The translations under genes were made by a program, and so were the position numbers. A model generated the notes under the pieces. The model was given only the letters and a program-made list of their open reading frames with translations, was not told where the DNA came from and made no database searches. Below are positions 43,431-56,600 of a DNA stretch of 64,000 bases, one piece after another. The stretch lies in assembly GCA_002794735.1 (NCBI GenBank), contig NBAZ01000020.1:248001-312000 (forward strand), in the 5' to 3' direction. Within the stretch, counting starts at the first letter, position 1. Each line of letters begins with the position of its first letter. The DNA is from Pyrrhoderma lamaoense (Eukaryota > Basidiomycota > Agaricomycetes > Hymenochaetales > Hymenochaetaceae).

Positions 43431-46322
43431 CTCTTGCAGATTTCTGCTAGAGGGGACGTATGTTTGTAGAGGTCGGTGGTGGGTGAAAGATAAGAGAGGA
43501 AGAGAGCGAAGGAAAGGAGAAAAGGGGATGTGTAATCCTCACGCTCCTCAGTGTTCCGAGTTCTTCTGATATGGTTTTTCTTTTGACTGTATCCCTTCCG
43601 TTGACCCTAGTCACATATCGGCTTTTTTTACGTGACCCCTCTTGTCGGGATTCATTTCCCTTCCGTCTTTCAAGGTCTATTCCAGGTTGGGGCTGACACT
43701 TTTGTACCTTACCCCTCCGATTGAGACTCTTACGTGTTACATTCACTGATATTCAGTGACTAAGGGTTCGGGTTCTTGTCACTGATACTCTGGCTCTAAA
43801 CCACATGCAATTGAGATACCATGGTGATGAGATGGAAGTGATGAGATGGATATCTTTTCTGCCTTATACCAGAGTATCGCAAAGGGTGCCGTTACCGTTA
43901 CTCTCAATGATTATAAGAAGGAAGGTGATTATGGATGTATAGATGGTTGGTTTAAGTTGACTACGAGAGGTTCTATAAGCTGGTGTATTCCTCTCCGTTG
44001 TCACAGGCCACTTGTGACTCTCACTAGGAACTCGTATCTGATAAGATTCATGCACACAAGGCAGAGTTTTGCTTACCTAAGCCCTCTTGTCTTGTCCTAA
44101 CGCCCCCAACAATCTAGAGTTCTCAAATCTGGGAAGATAAGCAAGTGATCAGGGTCCCAGAGAAGTCCCATTTCGGAGACATCTGACCCTAGTGCTGTGA
44201 CTCCGTTTCCGGGTTCACATCCTTCCCCATTCTTTTTTATTTTCTTTCTACTTCCTTTCTCTTCGTGGCAAGTGTGGAATAGGCAAAGAGAGTGAGATTA
44301 GTCATCAGGTCCCTAGGGATTAAGTAATATATCATATATCCTAGGATGTTGGGTGGCTGGACGAGGGGTGAGTTAATTAATACATTGTTCATGATGAACA
44401 CTTGTGATGTATCTCGGTAGCAGATACAAGAAGGCCCCTTGTTGCGTTGCCGGCTCAGTCCGTACCTCGTACCGCAGCATAGCATTGGTTTGATTTCCAG
44501 GAGACTAGAGTAGAGCAGAAGTGGATTAGGTCCGGAGCTAATTATTGTTAATTACTTCAAAGTTTAAAAAGAAACGGAATGAAATGGGAAGTGATTGCGG
44601 TGTTTGGCATTGCTTTCATATCCCTCCTTTCGTTTTTTGTGAATTGTATAAATTATACAATTGATGACATGATGAGACGTATGTAGTTGAAGCTGAAAGT
44701 GAAACTTGCTAACTGAGATTTTGGATGTCATTCTTGTCAATTTCCGTTAGTGAACATGCTGCGGCAGGACTATGGTAATTCATAAATTTCTTTTAGCGCA
44801 TGTGTATATGCATATATACATGTAATGTACGTTGGAGCAGAGATTAGGTGAAACATGCATATGGTATGATAACACATGCATGCGAGTGGACGCGATTACA
44901 GATCACTAGATGCAGATTGAGATTTATTCACTACGTGTAGATCCAGATTAGGGGGTTGAGTGCCGAAGGATGAGTGTTCATTCATTCATTCACACAATGA
45001 ACATTGGATTGACTAACTGAGTGCGGCCGCGGGAAAGGACTAGTGCCCCACTGCCACAGCATATTTAGAGTATGAGCCGAATTAGGGAGACTGGGGCAGC
45101 AGGAGATACATGGGACAAGCATATGCTTCGGTGCTGATGTCATGATATGAGTTGACTCTGCTATTCGAGTTATCTTGCATTATATGATGCACGGCAAATG
45201 TAGATTATGAGTAAAGTGGGAGAGAGGGAGTGAGTGATTGTTGCCTCTCATGGAAAGGGCGATATGAGATCATTTGAAAATAGGATGAGAAGGTTGTTGC
45301 GAGGGGGAGTGGAGGAGGTGAATCATATGCTTGATGCATCAAGTCCGTTACTTGGCACTGCTTGCTTATGTTCCTCGGTTTCGAAGGGGATGCATATATG
45401 AGTAGGGAAGCCGTATATATCTCTTGCCTAGTGCTCTTGTATCCCCTCCTCTTCCGCTTGACCTTGTTTTTCTCATCATCTCTTGTGTCGATCCGAGTTG
45501 TACGAGTATAAAGAGAGTTTGTCGGCCACATCAAGAACGTCCGGCGCAGCCGTCACGCCCCGTGTCCCGTTCTTTCGCGTATAGCTAGTTCCGTTTGTGA
45601 GTCGTGTACACGTACATACCGAGATCTCTGATCGATTTCTTTCTTACTTGCCATAGTCCTACTTCCGTTTGCTTTTAACATTACACGTTGTACCATTGAT
45701 TGTACATAATCGAAGCTACCCGGGGTATCAAAATACGTACACGAGGCCCGCTTTTTTTCTCATCGAATAGACATCTTTCTACTAAAGGGGATTAACACAA
45801 AAGGAAAAATACTTTAAAAGAATTTAAAAGTAATAATAACCCAACCGAAATCCGAAGGACTGGAAAGAAGGGAGGAAGAGGTTGGGGGACTTTTTTTTTT
45901 GTAAATAAATAGGATTTCTCTTTTTTTTCCTAAGGAAAAGGAGGTGTATTTTCTGATTTGTGCTCATCGTCAAGAACACATCCTCCCTCTCTTTCGTCTT
46001 ATCCCTGTCCTTGAGCTTGAATTTGAAGGAATCCTCTCTATCGGTCCGTAACTCGCATCTCTCTTGTTGAGTTCTGTAGGCCTCAGCACCCACCTTGAGC
46101 GTCCCTTAACCCCTCTCCCCCACCCCTATATCTTGTCTCTTGTTAACCTCTTGCTCTGTCACCTTTTTATCACTACCCAAACTCCTTTTTTCTCCCTCAG
46201 CATTGATCTCCGTATTTGGGGACGACATCCAGCAACTAGACACGCTTTACGAACGAAGGGTTCGAGTGTGAAGAGGCATAGCGCATAACACATAGCTCAT
46301 CAAGGTCCTCTCTATATATACA
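43431..46322. other. Right part of the gene-poor island and upstream region of next gene
   Basis: 2.9 kb without supported gene. Open frames of 80-110 codons here lack family features. A motif attcattcattcaca lies near 44980. 45.9-46.2 kb is pyrimidine-rich on the plus strand and should include the promoter of the gene at 46323. Confidence 0.45.
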
Positions 46323-47938
46323 ATGTCGGGGTCGGGGTCAAATAAAGTGTTGTTACCTTCCGTGCCCGTGCCCGAATCGGGGGAGAAATATCCGTCTGAG
46401 GAATGGAGGACTGAAGCGAATCGGTAAGTTTCTTCATTCATTTCGTTTCGTATCATCGCGCTGGGAGGAGTTGTTTCTGTCTGTCCCCTCTTCTCTCGTT
46501 TCGGCCTTCTACTCGTTCACCTCCCCCTCCCCCCCCCCCCCAATGTATTGTTTTGGACGAGTTTATCCGCTATTTCTTTCCTTTGTTCCGGTGTTGTACA
46601 CACATGTACCATGTAACTTTGACCCTTCGGCCGAGAGACGAAGATGGGAGGAATGATGGGGGATATAATCCATATCAATTATGGATAAAACCTATCCTTT
46701 ATCTGAATTTGTCTGATCAATTCCTCAATTTTTCTATTTTGTCTCTGTCTAGCATCTAATCAACAATCTAACCTCTTAAACTTATTTTTCCTGATTCATT
46801 CTTGATTTATATGTAGAAGACTAGAAAGTACGGCTCAAGCAGCTTTAAATTGGGGGAACCAGCATGAATACCAAATTCGGGATTTTGAGGTGAGGCTTCT
46901 TTCGGAGTTCTTGGCATTCTATCTATATCAGAGTCAAGCAGCATTATTCACTCACTCAATCTCATCTATCTACAAACTTTCTGGTGTTGCTATGTACTGT
47001 GCGGTTATATGCCATATGGACGGATTTCTTCTAGGCCGAACTTGAAAGTGCACTTAGCAACTCGAGAGCGGTGCATAATCTGTTGTCGGAGGCTTTGGAT
47101 AATATTGAGGTGAGCACTTTGTTATCAATTTATGCTTTCTCCTTCCTTTTCTACATCCCTCCCTGCCTCACCCCTGATTCCGGTGGGATTTGAAATAGTT
47201 GATGGAGATTGTAGATTGCCTCTTTTATCTCCTCTCCCCCTCTTTTTCCCGTTTCCCCGTACTCCGATTTCCTTAATAACATATAATAACTCGCCGGATC
47301 TATAATCTAAAATCTACATTGTTTACTCAAAAATAATACCTTACACGTTTATCTAATTCTTCCGTCTTTTTCCATCCCGTCTTCATCCAACTACTCATCC
47401 CATCTATCTTATGACTCATTGAATCTGACCACGTAATGCCCCCTTCCTTTCCCTCTCTATACAGGGTAACCGACAAAGAGTAGACCGTTCTCTAACCTCC
47501 CACATCCCATCCATCTACCGTTCTCTTTCTCAATGTATTTCCTCCCTCGCCCAACTCCAGACTCGTCTTCCGGAACTCCAACAACAAGTCCGGGCGGTGA
47601 CGCGTGCGTATGATGCGGGGAGGTTAAAGGCACAGTTGTTGAAGAAAGAGTTGGAGTGGAGGAAGGCGCCTACGCATAATAAGCTGATGAGAGTCGTCTT
47701 GCCGCACAAGAGGCTGGGGGAAGTAGGAGGTAGTAGGAGTGGGAGGGGGAGAGGTGTCAAGGGATTTGGAGAAGAAGAGGTGGATGGGTTGCCGGTCAGG
47801 AAGGGAGAGGTGGCGCTTGTTAGGTTGATTGTAGGCATCTGTTTGGTGCTTATTTGCTGGCAGATTGGAGGTGTTCTGGAAGGCGCTTATAGAGCGTATA
47901 GGTATCGGTTGGTTTGGGGAGATAAACTCATCTCGTAG
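46323..47938 (+). CDS. Conserved fungal protein, coiled coil with C-terminal membrane anchor
   Basis: I do not recognise a named family. Exons 46323-46433 (MSGSGSNKVLLPSVPVPESG), 46817-46889 (LESTAQAALNWGNQHEYQIR), 47035-47109 (AELESALSNSRAVHNLLSEA) and 47465-47938, separated by introns of about 150-380 nt, longer than usual here. The middle is helical and probably coiled coil (SIYRSLSQCISSLAQLQTRL, VRAVTRAYDAGRLKAQLLKK). A basic linker (LPHKRLGEVGGSRSGRGRG) is followed by one hydrophobic segment (VALVRLIVGICLVLICWQIG) and a short tail ending WGDKLIS. The layout resembles tail-anchored proteins of ER or Golgi membranes, but that is inference from topology only. All exon joins are in frame. 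Confidence 0.72.
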
Positions 47939-50246
47939 GAGAGGGGCTATTTCTTTTTTCTCTGGTTTCTTTGGCTTTTTCTTGGTGCCTTCCCACTTCC
48001 TACTATAACTCTTCCCCTTTCCCCCCTCTTTACCCTCACCTCATAAGCGGTATCAAGACCAACTAATTTGGGTTGATGATCCTTTCCAGTCTCTTCGTCC
48101 ACATATCCGGTCTGAATTTAGAATCGCAAAAGAAAAATTCAAAGATTATACTTGCTGTCAAGGTTTTCTCTCAAAGAAAGAGAAAGACTCACACAATTTT
48201 GTATTCATATCTATTATTCCTTTTCCCCATACACTTACACTTTCTCCAAAATCATATACTCCTTTTTTTTCATCTCTGTGTAGATATTTCCACGATTCTT
48301 TCATTCTCTCCTGTCCTCTTCCTCTGTACTATACACCATACACTGAACGCATAACTCTTCTCTTCTTACGTGTATATCCCCCCTCTCTTCTTTTATTCAT
48401 ACATACATACCCCTCTCAAAATGGATTTTCATTATCAAACCTCATTAACAATCAATTTTTCTTTTGATTATACTCTTTACTCTCCCTCTCATTCTGACTC
48501 TGACACAAATCAAAAAGTCGAGCTGTTAACTGCTTAATATTACAAGCAATACGTGTGGCATTCTCTTCAACGAAGGGGGAAGGGAAAGAAAGTATTTTGC
48601 GGAACGTTCTCTCTCTCTTTTCTCATTTCTGAGTTCCTTGTTATGATGTACTATTACCACTACATAATTTTTTTCTTTCTCTCCTCTATCTCACTTTCTC
48701 TTCCTTGGTCTTTAGTCTCTCTCGCTCTCTTGGCTCTTTGACTCTCCCCTCCCTTCTCACTGCTTCAGTTTTTTGGGAAAATATGCAATAGAACTTCTTT
48801 TTCTTCTTTGTTCTTTTTATATGATTAAAGCTATGTTCAACATTAAATCCAAAATAAAGCACACATTTTTATCCCTTTCTTATCTTTCTTACTAGGATTC
48901 GGACATGAGGATAAAGAACGAATAAGAAATAACGAATAAGAATCAGAAGTGAAAATGTGAAGATGAGTACATCCCCATATATACACATATGCATCGAATT
49001 CTCTATCCTTACCTGGCGAGGAGGGGAGGAGGAGGGGTAGAAGCTTTTTTGGAGCGCCAGAAGAACAGAAGATAAGGAAGGAGGTCAAAGTCGGATTTGA
49101 TTCGAACAAATACACCAAATAAAACTGTAAATCAGTACGTGCATGCGTACTTATATTTATATATGAACTTATGAACTTATGATGAAGGGAGTAGTCTCCC
49201 CCCTTTATCACTTATTCTTTAATCACTGGAATTTGGTTTCATTAGAGTCTTTCGTGTAGTTTCCTAAAACCCCTTACCACACAAAGAGAAATTATATGTA
49301 CAACGTGCATTATATATCAGGCTTAGAAATCAAGAACCAAAAGGGAAGAGAAGAAGAGGACAGAGGACGATAACGAGTCGAGTCGAGCCCAAAACGTCCC
49401 ATCAACACCGTCACTCCATCACTCCATCACTCCCCATAGCTATCATTGAATATGTATACGTATATGTATGTAAACCGTACATGTACATACATGACACGAA
49501 AACAGGAGAAAAGCCAAAAGCTGAAAAAAAGAAATTGGGAAAAAGGGAGATGTAAAATAAGGAGAAAATCGATAATAAAGTATTATATAGACAGGTAGAC
49601 AGATTCTTGGAACGAATGATTGGAAAGAAAGAGAATTATGAGAAAGGACAGAAATGACAGAGAAATGACAGAAAGAGAGAGAGAGAGAAGAGAGGGGGGA
49701 GAAAGTGGAAACACGATACAAATTATCATACAAAGTGGAAATCAGGTGGACGTGAAAGAGAAAATGTTTAAAAAAGGTCCTAAGTGTGTGTAAAGAAAAA
49801 GAGAGAGAGGAAAAAAGAAATTATGAGTGCAAGAGTTGCAGGAAAAGGAACTTGTGTGAATGTGGGACTACTGTGCGTGTGTATGTGTGTTTGATGTAGT
49901 TATCGTTTGCTTTGTTATTGGATGTAGATGATGAAGATGAAAAGAGATTGCATAAGGTAAGAGAAGTGGAGAGAAAGAGATGAGACGGAAAGTGATTAAT
50001 GGAAAGGGAAGGGGGGATATGACGTCTGCCGTTTATGTGATGCCGTTGTAAGAGAGAAAGAAGGAAGACGCGGAAGACGCCAAAGGAGTATAGGAAAGGG
50101 TAAAGGAAGAAGGTAAAAATGAGAGAGGAATAAGGAAGAGAAGGGCGAGAAAAAGGAGAGAAAATGGGTTAATACAGATACAGAAGAGACAGTGAGATAT
50201 ATTCTATTTCGAGCACCAAACTCGGTTCTCCAAAAAAAAGGGGAAG

Positions 50247-50313
<67 letters not shown>

Positions 50314-50672
50314 TAAAGTTGGGAGTGTACACACACACCATATACTGAGAATACTGAAAGGAAAAAGTTCGTAATGCGCTATTATTAAGCCAGCCATGGA
50401 AACGACAGGGAAGAGACAGAGAGAGATGACAGATAAAATACAAAAGAAAGCGACACAAGCACAAAGTAATATGGAGAAACAAACAACTGATTAGAAACAT
50501 ACAAGACTTCAAAAGGAAGCCTGAAACAGGAAAGAAGTATAGGAAAAAAAGAGGTGGACACACGGAAGAATCAATTCCCAAAATCCAAAAGGGAGAAAAG
50601 TTAAAAAAAGAAAAGGGGGTCCCATCGGAAAGGACTGTACTTTACCCAGCGTACATCAGTTCCTTTCCCTCA
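47939..50672. other. Convergent low-complexity region
   Basis: 2.7 kb between converging genes. 47.95-48.8 kb is pyrimidine-rich and 49.5-50.6 kb purine-rich on the plus strand, so both genes are followed by CT-rich DNA in their own sense. It contains a (GA)25 microsatellite. No gene is supported; apparent open frames are Ser/Leu/Phe-rich translations of CT repeats. Confidence 0.55.
50261..50310. repeat. (GA)25 microsatellite
   Basis: Fifty bases of uninterrupted GA dinucleotide, preceded by AAAG/GAAA repeats from about 50245. Located in the 3' flank of the kinase gene. Confidence 0.95.
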
Positions 50673-53600
50673 TTACTGCAAAACACATCCTTTCTCCTTG
50701 TCCTTATCAGAAACACCTCCTAACCCTCCACTACCACTACCACCACCACCACCACCAGTAGTAGGTCTAGACATATCATGCCTCCAAGCCCTCCTCCACC
50801 CCAACCGTGACATTTCAGCATAATGCTCTTCTCCTTCTCCCTCCCCATCCCTCTCGTCTTCCCCTTCATCATGGTCCCCTACGCTCGAAGCAACAGCAAG
50901 GATACTAGCTCTCGTCGGGTCGTTAGAGTCCGCTGCTGATACCGCAGCACTAAACCGATTCCGTACGGGTATAGCAGTACGGATGGGATAGGCGAAGGCG
51001 AAGGTGTCGAGACTAGCGAACTTGGACTTGGATAATCACCAATGGACCCACCAACACTACTACCTCCTCCTATACCAATACCAAGACCACTAACGACGTC
51101 AGTATTCCCGCCTTCAGAACCTGAATAGACAGATGCGGTCCCTATCAGTCCGAGTTCGTGACCTAGACTTGAAGAGCCCCCGAGGGTTCCGCAGCAGAAC
51201 GTCCTCCTCGACCACGACCACGAGAACGGGAACGGGAAAGGATTTGAAGAGCGGATGGTAACGCTGATGCTGACTCTCTACGTGGATTCCCTCCTCCCCC
51301 TCCCCTCCTCCATTATTACCACTAGCACTAGCACTACCACCAGAAGCACTATTCCCATTGCCATTACCATTGCCGCCACGTCCACGTCCACTTCCACTTC
51401 CATTCCCACCACCATGCCCACTCCCACTACCACGATACGAATCATCAGACAAGTCCACGCTCCCACTCCCACCACCAGAAGTCGTCATCGTCACCGCCGA
51501 ACGTACACTCGACCGATTAGGAGGAGTCATACTATCACTTGAGGTCGTCGATAACGGACGTGCGTGAGCTGGTTTAAGAAGAACGTTTGGTCGTGGACGG
51601 GGTGAGCTGCTGTTCCCGTTCCCGTTCCCGTTTCCACTACTGCCGTTAGAGTTAACACAATGTCCGGAACTTGGGACGTTAATCGGACCAGTACCAGAAC
51701 TAGGACTATCTGGAGCCGGACTAAGAGAAGACCTAGATCGTCTGAACGCGTTTCAACATCTTAAACGCAACCGGTGAGATCCCACTACCAGGTTCAGGAG
51801 TCGTAGGTGTACTGATATTCGTACTCATATGAGTATGAGCATTGGTATTGGTATGAACGTTGGTATTAATATTGGTATACGCATTAACATTAGCGTTAAA
51901 ATGGGTATTGGTATTGGAGTTCCCGGCAGACGTTGGCGCCTGACCAGAATGCGATTGAAACGACACAGGGACAGGTACAACCGAGTCTGCTACAGGACTA
52001 CTCCCAGGCGTGAACTGTCTCAAAAGCTCAATTGAGTCCGGAGGAGGCGAGTAATTAGCAAATTGCAATAGTTGGGCTCTCCACCCGCATAGTGCTGTTG
52101 CGTTTGGAGCACAACGGGAGTGGGCGATGAGTGAGCAGGTCTCGCAGACTACGGCACCTTTTTGGACGGGTTGATTACACACGCCGCAGGGGAGGGCTAT
52201 AAGAAAGTGTGTTATAGAGAATAGTTAGTTAAAGTCATAATAGTAAGGGGCGGAGGGGGTGGATAAGAAGAAGCCTGGATAACGAGTATTTCATAGGTAG
52301 AAGGAAAAACTCACGTCTTCCAAACGCAGTCTTCACAAACGAATGTTCACGAGCCAAGACCGAAGTCTCACTTTCCTGACTCCTAGGAGTAACAGGCCCA
52401 GAAGACATCCTCCTCTTCTTCGGCGGGGAACCAGGTAATCCAGCACTCGCACCACTACCACCACCAGAAGTGGCGGCAGCGGCGATAGTAATTGTAGTAG
52501 TGGTAGTAGTAGTAGGAACAACAGCAGGAGAAGGGGAAGGGGAAGACCTATCAAACGACTGCCGACGATAATCAATTCGTTCAACCGACGGATGATGTTG
52601 ATGATGATGATGATGGTGTTGGTGGGGATGAGGATGGGGATACTCAAATGACTGACGAGGCCTTTCAAAAGACAGTCGGGTCTCTCAGAACGGTCAAAGG
52701 ACTGACGAGGTCTTTCGGACGATGCACGCGAGTCAGATCGAGGTCCGATATCGTCCATCCCCTGAAACCTTACCACATCCGGCGTCGTCGCTGGTGTTGT
52801 CGTAGAGGGTCCTGGTCCGGGGGAGGGAATAGGAACTGGAGAAGAACTCATACCGGAAGCCATACCGGAACCAGAACCAACACCAGGAGACCTCTGCACC
52901 TCCAAACTCACCCTCCTCAAAAACGGAATACTATCCTTCGGCCTAATCACCCTATGTACCTCACAATGCTCTTTCAACCACTCATGTTCGCATAGCACTT
53001 CCGCTGTCGGACGGTCGGCTGGATCGCGTCTGAAACATTGTTGTAGAAAGTCACGTAAATTCGGAGACCAGTCGTCTGGGATTGGAGGCATTGGGTCGTC
53101 TACGATGCGGTACATCACTGTGGAGCCCGAAGAGTATGGATGGTGTGCATATTTCGGGATATTGCATGATAGATTTTGAGTCAGTGTATAGGTTTGTTTC
53201 GTGAGGGAGTATCATGGGATGACGAGATAATGGGAATGTCGGATAGTGACCCGATTTAAACATTAGAATATACCTGATACAGGAAAAAGTGACGTATTTC
53301 ACTTACCGGACATCCCATTCCCGATATCAGCATACGGAGGCCTCCCCGTCAATAGCTCAATTACCGTGCAACCCAAAGACCAGATATCAGACGCGGGGAA
53401 GCACCTTTAAGCTCTATCACCTCAGGAGCCACTAGTTACATTTTTATTTTTTGTTTTGTTTTTCACACACCATTTTTAGTCAAGTTAGCATGAAACTCTC
53501 TGATTGTAGGGAAAAGAAAAAGGACTAGGACCAGGTAGGACTAAGAGTCGGAAGAGAGGCTAGTGAAGAACGAAGAGGAAGCCCTTAACAAAACCCGTCC

Positions 53601-56600
53601 TATAAAGCAAAGCCACCCAACACCATCCCCCCAAAAAAGAGGATCCCCAAACGCAAAGAAGAAAAAAAGAAAGAAAGTAAACCAACTCACTCCAATTCGG
53701 AGTCCCAGTCACATCCGACTTATGATCCCTCCCCACCTTCCTCAAATTCAACGACACCCCAAAATCAGACAACTTCACGTTCCCCGTCTTGGTCGTCAAA
53801 ATGTTCGCAGCCTTGAGATCACAATGGACGACTTCGTTTCGGTGGAGGTAGTCTAGTCCTTCGAGTATCTTGATCACGTACGTCGCTACTAGCTTTTCGT
53901 TTAGTTTCCCGAATGCTTTTAGGGTTTGGCCTAGCGAGCCGTTCTCTGCGAACCTGGTTTTACGAAAAGGGTGAGGGAAAGGGGAGAGAGGGGGTGGTTA
54001 GAATTGGTTTTTTGAATGCGTTGATTATGAATGTAAGTGTTAGAAGTTAGAAGAGCGGAAGTGGAGAATCACGAGTTTAGAAAGTCAGAAGTTAGAAGGT
54101 CAAAACTAATCCCGGAAGCAAAAATGGATTGATTGCATGATTTTAAAAATGAACAATGGAGGGCTAGTTTCAGCTAAGATGGAGAAACGGCTAAGGAAGG
54201 CCTAGATAAAAGAATGTAACGAAATATGAAATTCAGGTAGAAGAGCTTATAAATTAAATCAAATAGCTTATAAGACAAAAAACCTAAAACCACATGAAAG
54301 AAACACCCCCAACCTTCCAAGAACCCAAAGAATCAAGAACTCAAAAAAGAAAAGTATAATAAAGAGGAGAGAGAGGGAGGGGGGGAGAGGGGAGAAAATA
54401 GACAACAACTCACTCCAAGACGATATTCAACATATCACTATCCCTACACATCCCCTCATACTTCACAATCCCGGATGAGAAAGACTCTTGACGGTATCGA
54501 CCTCAATCATGAGCTGCCTCACGTCCTCGTCCGACAGCCCCTCGAGACGGATACGTTTCACGGCTACGGTCTGTCCTGTGTTTAAGTTTAGGGCTCGGTA
54601 GACGGAACCGAATTGGCCTCGTCCGATGCAGTTCCCGATTTGCTGTTCATGTTGGTAAGTATAGTACGTATAAGTAAATAGAGGACTTGGGATGGAGTTG
54701 GAAGGAAGGGAGTGGGACAGGAGGATAGGACAGGGAGAGGAGGAGGGAATAAGTGAAAGGAGAGGGGGGGGGAGAAAGGGAGGAAGAACCGGAAATAGAA
54801 ATCAATATTCTATCACGCTCATAAAGAAGAAGTTGTATATCCCCCTCCCCCTCTCTCTCTCCTTTCCCTCTCATTTAAGCTAATTAATAGCAGGGGTAGA
54901 AGAAGGGGGTGGGATAGGGAGAAAGAGAGGTGGGGGGGGGGTATAAACAGGCTGATAAATCAATGGGACACTAAAGAGAGCGCAGATAGAGAAGGGGATA
55001 AAAAAGAAAGAGGGGGGGGGGGTACGGAAAGCCAAGAGAAAAGAGTAAAAAGCTCGTGCCAATGAATCGAACAGAATCTCTAAACAAAGAGGGGGGTGGG
55101 GGGTAGAGAGAGAGAAAGAAAGAAAGAAGAACTCACATAATGCGTAGAAGGCCTTCCTTCATCTTTAATAATAAGCGTCTTCCTAACATTACTTCCGTCC
55201 ATCGAACTCCTGATATCACTCGCACTGAAATTACTACTCGATGCAGCTCCGATGGAAGCCATACTCTCGATTCGACTCCTTCGTGGTCTTGCTCCTCCTC
55301 CTACTCCACCACCACCACCGTTGAAACCTCCTCCGAGACCAGAACCGTGAACGCACCGCCAAACCCAAACGCACCAGCACCAGCAGCACCTCCATTAACA
55401 CCCCACCATGAAGCTCATCAAACGAATTAGGCCTCGGTCTCCCCCTCCCCCTAGTCCCAGCATCCACATCACTCTGGAATCGACCACGGGTGAGCCGTCG
55501 ACTCTGTTGGGCAGCTGTAGCAGCTGCGGCCGTCGCTGATACTTCACTCGGAGTCGCTCCAGCTCCAGGTACGAATGATGCTCCGCCTTCGCCAGAGACG
55601 ACAGTGTTTGTGTTGGTAGTGGGGTGCTCGCCTGAGATAGCTCTCGGGAAGGGTACGCTTGTCCCGCCTGGTTTGCCGATTCCGATTCCGGGTTGAGCCC
55701 CAGAGCCAGCTTCGTTCCTAGTTCCAGTACCAACTACACCAACACTAGCACCAACACCAATACCCCCACTTCCATTGACTACGTCAGGAGACGGACTAGG
55801 ACTGTTACTCCTCGGCATGTACATACCATGTCTATTTGCGGAAGTACTGTGTCTCCTCGGAACTATTCTCGGGTGCACACCACCACCACCACCTCCACCT
55901 CCTCCACCGCCGCCAACGACACTGCTACCAACAACGCCAGCGCCAACGCCGCCGTTGCTGTTGCTGTTACTCGGTCCATTACGACTACTATGACCGCTCC
56001 CGTCCGGGGAGGGACTCTGGTTCTTGGGACGTAAGACTGCCGGGTTGTCAATACTATGTCTAGGTCTGTGTAGTGGACGATAAGGCACGGGGTTTGGCGG
56101 TGAACTTGTGTTTAGACCTGAGCTGCTATTACTACTGTTTGTGTTGTTGCTGCTACTTTGACTTTTATCTTTCTTGTCTTTTTCCTTTTCCTTTTCCTTA
56201 TCCGTGTTGCTGTTATTGTCCCTCTTCTGCCCGACACTTAGACCGTCCGATGATGGCTGTGATTGCTGTGCTGAGGAGGGAGGACCACCCTGCGAACCAG
56301 AAGCGTTCGAAGAGAGCGTACGTTCAGCTTCTGCACGATGAATCGCAACAGGCTGAGATCGAGATCGAGTAGGAGAAGGAGAAGGAGGAGAGGGAAACGA
56401 CACGTTCATAAAGTCGTCCGGCCATTTACCTTTCCCGAGTTGAATAGCTTGCGGTCGTCGTCGCTCTTTGGTGTCTGAAGGGGTTTTCCTCCTTCTTTTG
56501 GTTGGACCCGAGCTTCGACGGTTCTTCTAACTTCTCCTTCTTCTTCTGCTCCTGCTCCTGCTCTGTCTTCATCTACAGCTTCATCCTCTACTTCCACCTC

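Noticed and set aside
46240..46290. tRNA-like B box (gggttcgagtg)
   Set aside because: No matching A box or acceptor stem could be paired around it.
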